Of a stretch of 64,000 bases of DNA, positions 56,019 through 64,000 are shown in pieces. The translations under genes were made by a program, and so were the position numbers. The stretch's first letter is position 1, and each line of letters starts with the position of its first letter. Source of the DNA: Pholiota molesta (lineage: Eukaryota > Basidiomycota > Agaricomycetes > Agaricales > Strophariaceae); assembly GCA_014925825.1 (NCBI GenBank), contig JACGCK010000001.1:558001-622000 (forward strand). Direction: 5' to 3'. The notes under the pieces are model-generated. The model ran no database searches, was not told where the DNA came from, and saw nothing but the letters and a program-made list of their open reading frames with translations.

Positions 56019-56243
56019 AGGTATGGCTGTATTTATACTCCAGCAAAAGACACTAACCATGTGATTATTTTAATTAAACCCCTAACAACCTTATCTCACC
56101 GGATCAATACTTGCAAATGCATCATAGCTTATCATAATCATCATTATGCACTCTCACTCCGCAATTTGAATATCGATTTACATATACTTAAACCCACATC
56201 TTTAGAAAATCCCTGCCTTCTCAAATTACCCCTCTTATTCTTG

Positions 56244-57352
56244 ATGACGCGTCACGGTCGTGGAGGTCGCAGCGAAGATTCGCAAAAGATAAAAACGAAG
56301 GAGTGGGTTAAAAGACCAGAGGGATATACAAAAACAATGGCAAAGTTCAGAAAAAATACAGGTACGCTTACTTTTCTTATTTTGTACAAAACTAACGAGT
56401 GGACTTGATTTAGTCATGACTTCATTACCGAAGTATCCCGCCGAGTTCTGCGGCATACCTAAAAGCGCCAAGGCTGTACGAAAGCGTCTGCGCGAGAAAT
56501 TCCCTCGTATCATTCCACGCAATCTTCCAAGTGCGCCCGAATTTGGAAGATTATTTTTCCCTGTCCCCATCCCAGATGATGGCCCACTTCACGCTCACCA
56601 CCCACCGTATCTTGCCATGCGCTTTGAATCGGTTGTCAGTAACAAGGCCAATACTCGCCTAATTCGTGCTTGGGACTGCCTCCTCGAAAAAGGTGTTCAG
56701 TTTCCAGAATCCGACGCGAATCGTTCCTCTTCTCCGGCATTACATCTAGGAGTTTGGGAGGTCTATAGATCGACTCCATGTATCTCCACCAACTCTCGCC
56801 AACCAGAGGAAGTTATCATCGCTATGGACATTTTCCTCAACCTTATCAAGAAGTATATCGCACCGAAAATCTCTAACCTTCTACAAACTCACTGCCCTAT
56901 CCAGTATGCCCGTCAAATGCAGTACGCTTTATTCCGTGCTTTTAATTACACGTTAAACATACTAATCTTTCAAAAAATCTAGGGCGTATAACAGAATACA
57001 CCAATTTCTGGGACCAGAGTTTCAGAAAAGACCTGCATTAGACTTCGGGGGATCCTTTTTCACGGTTGCAGTCAAGGAAGGCTCAAGTGAAATCATACAT
57101 ATCGATTTCAATGACGACATGCATGGCATTACTTGGGTTGTTCCCTTAGGCGATTGGACCGGTGGAGAATTCTGCGCCCCTCAACTTGGAGTGAAAATTC
57201 CGATGCGACCTGGACAGATTCTGGGTGTGATGACAAAACTGTTGGCCCATTGTGGGGCACCAGTGACGGGTGGTAGAAGGGTTGTCTTGACACTGTTCAC
57301 TGACCATTTTTTATTGAACCATTCCAACACTCCAGACGTTATTGTTATATAG
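56244..57352 (+). CDS. 2-oxoglutarate/Fe(II) oxygenase-like protein
   Basis: Three exons; introns lie at about 56362-56413 and 56926-56982. The start is MTRHGRGGRSEDSQKIKTKE at 56244. The N-terminal half is basic and unrecognised (LPKYPAEFCGIPKSAKAVRK, FFPVPIPDDGPLHAHHPPYL). The last exon has a double-stranded beta-helix pattern: IIHIDFNDDMHGITWVVPLG supplies the H-x-D iron ligands. GGEFCAPQLGVKIPMRPGQI follows, and LLAHCGAPVTGGRRVVLTLF supplies the distal His and the Arg that would bind 2-oxoglutarate. The protein ends NTPDVIVI. Agaricomycetes have large families of such genes, some related to TET/JBP DNA-base oxygenases and found near transposons. The substrate is unknown. It borders the transposon island. 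Confidence 0.7.
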
Positions 57353-57985
57353 TTTTATTATTTTAATTAAAATGCCACATACACCTTGCACACCTCCAAC
57401 GAGAATCCCCCTAAGGATCCGTTATACTTATTCTACATTACTAAAACGTCTGTATGTGATATCTTTGTGACTTTTGGCATCAGCAATTCATTGTAATATA
57501 TTATGGATTCGTCTTCATGCCTGAGAACGCGGTCATGGGTAGCGGGCCATGCCGCTTGTCGGCCTTACAGCGTTATATCCTGTAGGTCTCCTTTGACACA
57601 TCTTCCTGCCGTCGATCGTGCACTCAGTGTATATGCGTTGTTGTAATATTGCATTTTTATCTCCAACTACGAAGGAGAAAGGATTACACGATTAAATTGG
57701 ATTGCGCCAAGTTGAGCGAACGAAATTCGAAGCCCCTGCAAGTTGAAATCGGCACGCGATGTTTGGAGAGCGATGGGGCGCCAAACAACAGCTGTTGATC
57801 AAAAAATAACATTATTGCTGCAGACCCGCGCTGAATTTACAATCAGGCGCTGAGCCTCGTCTGTCCCTCCCTCATCTCTTATCACCCTCCTTTCCACAGC
57901 AAATATCATTCTCCTGAAGAACACGCTCAGAGCGTCTGTTTTCGCTCCCTTATTTCACGTCTCTTGGAACAGTGCCACCCGAAGA
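57353..57985. other. Intergenic region upstream of the ubiquitin hydrolase
   Basis: AT-rich near the oxygenase stop, then a pyrimidine-rich stretch (57860-57960) typical of a promoter. No gene was seen. Confidence 0.35.
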
Positions 57986-60198
57986 ATGATGCTCGCCTCG
58001 CCTTTCTTGCCGTCATCCATGTTCTCTTCCCAGCATAATTCAGATGATTCAATTCATTATCGGCCGTCGAAAGATATGGACACGTTCAATAGCTTGCTTC
58101 CACCACCCATCGAATTTGTAGAAGGGTCGTCGTCAGGGGCACTGGCTGTGGCGGAGGGGAAATACGAAGCCATAAATGCAAGCCCGAAGATTCCTAAAGC
58201 AGAAGTACGTTACTTGGACCACAACTGTCCGACATGGCATCTAATTTCAGTATAGCTGAATGATACACCTAAGCCTACATCATCTATGTCAAGTGCTACC
58301 AAAGCCGCCCCCACACCATCGCGTCCGACCGGCGCTAAAGCTGTGTCACTGCATTCCACGCCGATCGACCTCTCATGGCCCCAGACCTGTAGTAGAGGGA
58401 CCGGGCTTTACAACAGTGGAAATACCTGCTTTTTAAATAGCGCATTACAATGCCTTCTTCATACTCCACCACTTCTCAAACTTTTGATCGTCCATAAAAA
58501 AGAGGATTGTACGTGGTAACAATAACGTCCGCTTTGTATCCAGGTGCTTAAAGTTCATATCTAGGTCGCGTCAGTTCAGGATTTTGCATGACCTGTGGGC
58601 TTCGCCAAGTCGCTGTTAGATCCCATGCCAGCTCAGCTACCACATTTTCCCCTAGTCCCATCAATAATAACTTACAAGGTGCGTAGCCGAATCCGTTATC
58701 CTGTACCTTGATTTAATTTTGTTATCCACAGTGATAGCCAAACATATGCGTAAAGGCAGACAAGAAGATACACACGAATTTTTACGATACGCTATTGATG
58801 CCCTGCAAAAATCCTGTCTTGCAGGTCACCCACCGTTCGTCCTATATCTATATCACTTTCTGTCATGAAAATTGACCAGTGTGCCATTTCATTAGAAAAC
58901 TTGACCCAAAACTGGCAGAAACAACTTGGGTGCACAAATTGTTCGGAGGAAGGCTGCGCTCGCGAGTGACGTGTAAGGACTGTGGGCACAACAGCGATAC
59001 ATTCGATCGCATACTGGATCTCAGCCTTGACATCTTCAGATGCGATTCCCTGAGGGGTGCACTGCGCAAGTTTGTTGAGATTGATTACTTGAAAGGCGCA
59101 GATAAATATAAATGCGAAAAGTGAGTCCAACTAAACTACATATCTTAGTGACGAACTCTTATGTTTTGCGACTTGTAGGTGCAAAAAGCACGTCAACGCT
59201 GAAAAACGATTTACGATACATGAAGCTCCGCTCGTGCTAACGGTTCATCTGAAGCGTTTTTCTCCACTTGGAAAAAACTAAGCCATCCTTTGCAATATGA
59301 CGAGACGTTGTCCTTACAACATTGCATGAGCGCAGGTGTATACGGTCCTACGTATTCACTTTACGGAGTCATTTGCCATGCAGGCGGTGGCCCGAATTCC
59401 GGGCATTATTATGCCTTCATAAAGAGTAAGGAAGGCCGCTGGTTCGAAATGAACGATGAGATGGTGCAACCGACCGGCACCCCCACCGACAAGAAAAACG
59501 CATATATGCTCTTCTACATGCAAAATAAAGGTCAAAGTCTAGAAGCCGCAGTCAAGGCCCCGCTTGCCAACGGGGTGTCTTCGACGTTTATCAAGAACGG
59601 CCTCGCGGCAGGAATGAAGAAAAAGAACTCGAAATCTAAAGACACCACAGACGAGGAGGACAAAGGCGTCAAGCTTGACGCACCATTGATTGGACCTTTG
59701 CTACCTTCTGCGGAAATCCAAACGAATGGAACTACTTCCACCAATCGGACGACCACGTCTACCCATGTAGATCCCCAGGCGTCGGCGCTGAAGTCAAAGA
59801 TTCAAGCAGCCGGCACGAAAACCGCGCCCAGTAAAGCTCTAGAAAGCCTTGGCAGCTATGATTCCGACTCAGACGAACCTGAAAAGGCGCCAGCTTTACA
59901 AGACGCCGATATGGATGTGGATACGGATGAGAAGCGAACGAAGAAGGGCAACAGCTCCGTCGACGAGCCGCCTAAACTGTCATCTCCTCTCAGTACACCA
60001 CGGACTTCATCTCCGATACCCCCCTCCAAATTCTACGCTAACATAAACTCTAATAAGAAGAAGCGCAGGCTATCCGAGCTGGAAAACCAAAATTCAAACA
60101 AGAGAACTGCGTCAGCAATACAAGCACGGACAAATGGCTACGTGAGCTCAAATCCATTCGGTAAACCACTAGGCAAACGGAAACGAATGGGTATTTGA
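57986..60198 (+). CDS. Ubiquitin carboxyl-terminal hydrolase, USP36/USP42-like
   Basis: Cysteine deubiquitinase. The start [20 protein letters not shown] is at 57986. The USP fold opens with [20 protein letters not shown] (catalytic Cys box). Next are [36 protein letters not shown] and [20 protein letters not shown], with a zinc-binding CxxC pair completed by [14 protein letters not shown]. Then come [16 protein letters not shown] and the His box [20 protein letters not shown]. The C-terminal tail is long, Ser/Lys-rich and disordered, as in the nucleolar USP36 group. At about 59275 a run of six A must be seven to join GKK to [12 protein letters not shown], so the gene is frameshifted as given. 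Because the flanking motifs are perfectly conserved, a sequence error is likely. Introns are at about 58206-58255, 58510-58564, 58680-58731, 58833-58891 and 59121-59178. Confidence 0.88.
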
Positions 60199-60350
60199 AT
60201 AATGTAAAATGGTCCTTTCACGTTAAGACTTGTTATGCATTGTACTTCCAACCAATAATCATTATCTCATGAACATTATTATTTTCAATGTTGAAATGTT
60301 CATCAAGGTATATCTGACTGATTAGATATGGGTAAATACTGGATTACAGT

Positions 60351-62171
60351 TTACAGTTTAGACTTGATTTTCTCCGTGGAAATGTCAGCTTGCGCCTCGT
60401 TCCCGTCTTCCCAGCAAACAACCGTGACTGTTACATCGTCGCGATATCTCCGTGAATATGGCGCAGGAATACTCAACAACCGACGGAGATGTTGCTCATC
60501 TCCACCGCCAAACGCGTTCCGAATGAGATGTGCGCTGAGATTGTGATCTGTGAACGCCCAAGATCCTTCCTTCTTGGTGGTTCTTTCCTTCTTGCCATTG
60601 ACGCCTTGCGACCCAGACGCGGTTGGCACGAGGTTCGGGAGCTCGGATTTAGGGATCTTGCCCTTTAAACCAGAGAGATGGCCTCCTACAAGAGCCACGA
60701 CTTCTTCATTACTAAAAAAGATTGCTCAGAATAGATTGGAGAAAGCGATGTTGGAATATCTACCTGAGCTGATCCCAAAGACCATCCGTAGCAAGAACCA
60801 AAAAGCGTTTCGTCTTTTCTGGTGCTGCTGAATCCGAAGATGGAGCCAAAGACATCTTGCGATGAGTGACAACGGGACGAGCGATGACATAAGGAGGGGT
60901 CTTGAACAAAGGCGGTGGCGGGCGCAGGGGTTTTGCGTTTCCGACCATGAAGGCTTCGTTCAAACTGGATCGAGTATACAGTCAGACATTAATCATAAAC
61001 CCGGTACATTATCTTACACTTACACCTCTTGGACAGGACGAGGCCACTTGTATCGTGCGTCACCAAATGCACGACTAGGTTCTAGCCCACCAAGGACTCG
61101 GCCTTCTCGTATCACATAGTCCTCCTCATCTTTGGGATGTTCGGATCGTATACTTTGGGGCTGACATGAGCAGGACGAAAGGACGTTGTAAACAGGATAT
61201 ATGTCTTACCGTGCAAGTTCAGAAGGGTTGCGCCCCGTTTGATCTTCGCTCAGGACTTCAATGCGCCAATGACCTTGTCCGTCTGCAGAAGGTTCCCAAA
61301 CACCCGCGACCGCTCTGCTATCACCTACGCATGCAACATATAGATCGCGATGCGCGGTGTCAAAGATGGCCATTAATGCGCAACTGCCTAAAAATCAGCG
61401 ATTGATGGAGATACAACCTTGAAATAACTAATGACATACCAGAGATAGCTGGAAGCATCGTCGTCAATGAGAGAGGGTGCTGGCTTAAATCCGGAACAGT
61501 CTTATTTTTGTAGTCATCGGGGTTCATATTGTTGGCAAGAACACGGAGAGGAGCCTGTAGGAGTTCGTTATCGAGAGACACAAACGCAGTTTCTATCGCC
61601 TGAGAGACGCGCTTAGGGTCGGCGTCTAAAGGTGTTTTAACGGTCTTGGAGGGTGCCAAATAAATTATAGATCTAAGTCTATCAAGTAATCCTGACTGAG
61701 CGGATGCTTGTGGGTCTGCTATCAACTTGGAGAGTTCAAGCGCAACCCCTTGAATGAGAACGCGAGATAATAGCCGCGAGGTCTCGTAGCCTCCATGACC
61801 GTCCATTACAGCGAAGAAGAGATAATCACCCGGAGCAGAGGGATCTGTTTCATCTCGAGCGACGATGTGACTAGAATGCGCGTCTTCTATGGGGCTGTTG
61901 GAAGCGAGGTTGGCGGTGGTATATTTCCATGTAAGACCGTCGGGTCGAGCATTGTTTCCGAAGTAGCATTCTCTCGAATCCGAGCGTCTAGCTCCTGCAT
62001 TGTCGAGAGGGGAAACGCACGGGTTGCCATTTCGGATTTGCCAGTAGGCCCTTTGACTTTGACTGGGATTTCGAAAGTTTGCGGCGCGCTATAACGTGTC
62101 TTGTAGTAATAATAAGCTGGTGTGCCAATGACCACAGTTGCAGCGACGGGTTTCCACGCTCGGCGAAGCAT
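60351..62171 (-). CDS. PP2C-type protein phosphatase, mitochondrial PDH-phosphatase-like
   Basis: Metal-dependent Ser/Thr phosphatase similar to yeast Ptc5 and mammalian pyruvate dehydrogenase phosphatase. The N-terminus MLRRAWKPVAATVVIGTPAY looks like a mitochondrial presequence with a membrane helix. Motifs: NLASNSPIEDAHSSHIVARD, YLFFAVMDGHGGYETSRLL (metal-binding DGHGG), LYVACVGDSRAVAGVWEP, the Glu/Asp-rich SEDQTGRNPSELARI, GRVLGGLEPSRAFGDARYKW, FLVLATDGLWDQL and RYRDDVTVTVVCWED. The stop is at 60351. Near 61930 the frame needs one added base (probably a G in ACGGTC) to run into TWKYTTANLASNS. Introns lie at about 61377-61440, 61160-61210, 60965-61020 and 60710-60765. It is convergent with the USP gene. 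Confidence 0.88.
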
Positions 62172-62708
62172 CCTCAGCGGGATTTGAGATTGAGCGTTGA
62201 TACTGCCGTATCCCCTGGATAGCTGAATGGTCCGTTGAGCAAAGAATGGCTGTCGCCGGCCAATAGTAATAGAGGGAATTTAAAGCATATGACGGAAGGC
62301 TGATAAGGACTGGTACTATTCACCGTGGTAATAAAATCCGCATCACATGACGTCTATGGAGGGGACGAGGATTGAAATGTCAAAGTTTGCGCTAAAGGGC
62401 GTGCATTTCATGGTCATATTAGACCTTGTAGTATGTTGGAAATCACCTTGATATGACTTTCGAACAGAAAAATGAAATTGTCGTAGTGAAAAGTAAATTA
62501 TATGAAATAGTAAAGTATTGGTATCTGATGTACAATTGCGTGGTAAAAATACAATGCAGGTAAGAGTACACATTAACAACAAATGGGGTATCACAATGTG
62601 ATCAAAGCATATGTCAAATGAATGATAAAGATAGGAAGGGAAAATGCCATGAAGATGCTACACATGGATGAAAAATGAAAACCCAAAGAAAAAGAGAAAA
62701 ATAATACA
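62172..62708. other. Intergenic region, nothing recognised
   Basis: Upstream of the PP2C gene and 3' of the last gene. AT-rich, with no conserved features seen. Confidence 0.35.
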
Positions 62709-63499
62709 TCAACAGTTACCCAAAAGAACAGCAGCAGCGGATCGAGCGCGAGCCTCGACAAACCATGGATCAGTCTCTATATCTGGAAGACTCTCGGTAT
62801 CCCAGTCATCCTCGTCATCATCATCATCATTTGAAGATATGAAGAACTTCGGACCGGGTGCATCTTCCTGGATATCGCTCCTGACATCGTGGCCTTGGTC
62901 TTCCAGGAGGCTGCAACCGAAGCTCACAGTCACAGTTCTACACTCCTTGTGGTATCCGCCGTAGGCAGACGTGATATCCTCCTCGATTTCTCCTGCAAAT
63001 CTGGCGAAGAAACCGCTCCCGACTCTCTGTAACTCGGTGGGCGTTTGCGGACCAATGCTGCTGGAATCTGAGAATGAATCGGCGAACGAGTCCGAATCGA
63101 CATCTAGGCCTTGCTGGGTAACAGAACTATCTTCGTTACTTGCTGTGTTCATGAGTTCATATGGCAGAGGTGCGAGTAGGCATGCCTGATCCTGCAAGCG
63201 TGACAAGACTGGGTACGAAGACGAGTACGAGGGATCAATTGGAGGTGCGAAATCGACGATGATGTGGGGCGCGACATGAGGGGAATCCGACTTGAGGACG
63301 ACTGATTGCCTGGTCAAAACTGTGACCTGTGAGCGAAAATATCTGCCAAAGGAAGCGTTAATCAGATATGCTGCAGATACCAAGAAATATTACACGGTAA
63401 ACTTACGTTGGCAGGATCTGCCCATCCAACATATTCGACATATTGGGGTATGTCATAGCGCGACCGGAAGGCAGGAGCCTTTAAGCTTGCTGCGATCGC
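62709..63499 (-). CDS. Acidic protein of unknown function, 5' end unresolved
   Basis: I do not recognise a family. One exon (about 63499-63407) reads IAASLKAPAFRSRYDIPQYV and EYVGWADPAN. It is joined across an intron at about 63332-63406 to a long last exon beginning VTVLTRQSVVLKSDSPHVAP and HIIVDFAPPIDPSYSSSYPV. The rest is acidic and Ser-rich, with FFARFAGEIEEDITSAYGGY, TVTVSFGCSLLEDQGHDVR and a run of Asp/Glu (SSNDDDDDEDDWDTESLPDI). It ends ARSAAAVLLGNC with the stop at 62709. Upstream exons probably lie in 63500-64000 or beyond the window. One candidate near 63900 reads LAPHIVITAADDQGDLLKL, resembling the VAPHIIVDFAPP segment. Confidence 0.6.
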
Positions 63500-64000
63500 C
63501 TATAGCAAAAACTATTAATGCAAGATCAAAACTAGCCAAAAACGATACACACCATTGTTTATGGGCCTTTACAATCAAACATGCGCCAAATCATGAATGA
63601 AGCTTTGCCAATCATGAATCTGAGACTACATAAACGAAGTAAATAAATAGTCCAGTCGAGATATCTGTAGAAAAACACACCAGTGATTGGAATGAGCCAA
63701 CTTTCCGATAATGAGCTCTTGAGGGTACAGATTGTGGATAGTAGGTGGGTGGATAGCAGAGGCTCATATATTCCTCATAAGTGTGCATTCGACACGTCGA
63801 ACCGAAGAAAGGAGGAACAGGAGGTACGGGTGATATTGTGGCCCAATACGGTTATTCTGGGCAATTTCAAGAGATCACCCTGGTCGTCTGCCGCAGTGAT
63901 CACGATGTGAGGCGCAAGCTCGGGGTGAAGAGAGTCCAGATGATGTTGTGCGGATCGCGACGATATTCTTGGAGAACGCCCTGAAAATGGCGTCAGATAA
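63500..64000. other. Right window edge, possible further exons on the minus strand
   Basis: Probable intron and further 5' exons of the acidic protein gene. An open minus-strand stretch (about 63995-63805) includes HPELAPHIVITAADDQGDL and LPRITVLGHNITRTS. No ATG or splice junction could be fixed. Confidence 0.3.

Noticed and set aside
59225..59280. A 49-nt GT...AG intron explaining the USP frame break
   Set aside because: It would remove the conserved [10 protein letters not shown] segment of the USP fold. A missing A in the A-run fits better.
1..64000. CRISPR arrays, tRNA genes, bacterial-type operons
   Set aside because: None seen by eye. The 74-bp and 19-bp tandem units are degenerate minisatellites in eukaryotic DNA. 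A tRNAscan run would be needed to exclude tRNAs fully.

Overview
The window is nuclear DNA from a filamentous basidiomycete, most likely an Agaricomycete (mushroom-forming fungus). Its genes are split by many short introns of about 45-70 nt with GT...AG ends, and two introns use GC...AG. The gene set is typically fungal: LEU2, a KRE6/SKN1 glucan-synthesis protein, a Yvc1-type TRP channel and a fungal F-box protein. The transposons (Helitron and Ngaro-like tyrosine-recombinase retrotransposon) are types common in Agaricomycetes.

Positions 860-36200 form a compact housekeeping region. In order: two Rho-GEF genes tail to tail (862-4536 + and 4977-9520 -); a RING-finger protein (10057-11473 -); glycogen branching enzyme (11766-14274 +); 3-isopropylmalate dehydrogenase (14533-15892 -); the 20S pre-rRNA endonuclease NOB1 (16145-17729 +); Arp2/3 subunit ARPC3 (17813-18517 -); a vacuolar TRP channel (18706-21854 +); GINS subunit PSF2 (22106-22902 -); a haspin-like kinase (23219-25972 +); a BBE-type FAD oxidoreductase (26221-27861 -); KRE6/SKN1 (28804-31217 -); an F-box protein (32648-34133 +); and a four-finger C2H2 protein (34778-36173 +). 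Most lie as divergent pairs sharing promoters of about 190-320 bp. The PSF2/haspin promoter carries a CACGTG and an ACGCGT box close together, as does the upstream region of the second Rho-GEF.

Positions about 36400-56000 are a transposon-rich island. It begins with a Helitron (Rep HUH plus PIF1-like helicase) that carries an exact 312-bp in-frame tandem duplication and several frameshifts. An unrecognised gene (44124-45501) follows. Next come one copy of a 306-bp repeat, an antisense piece of 18S rDNA, and an apparently intact Ngaro-like retrotransposon (gag-like ORF, RT-RNase H, tyrosine recombinase) with split direct repeats in the order A1-ORFs-B1-A2-B2. A second copy of the 306-bp repeat lies beside an alcohol-dehydrogenase fragment that has lost both ends, followed by GC-rich minisatellites.

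Positions 56244-64000 return to genes: a 2-oxoglutarate/Fe(II) oxygenase-like protein (56244-57352 +), a USP36-like ubiquitin hydrolase (57986-60198 +), a mitochondrial-type PP2C phosphatase (60351-62171 -) and an unrecognised acidic protein at the right edge (-).

Several otherwise conserved genes (both Rho-GEFs, RING, USP, PP2C, Helitron) need one base added back, usually in a mononucleotide run, to restore their reading frame. The losses are all deletions, so sequencing or assembly error is at least as likely as true gene decay. No tRNA, CRISPR or prokaryote-type operon was seen. All exon boundaries were read by eye.
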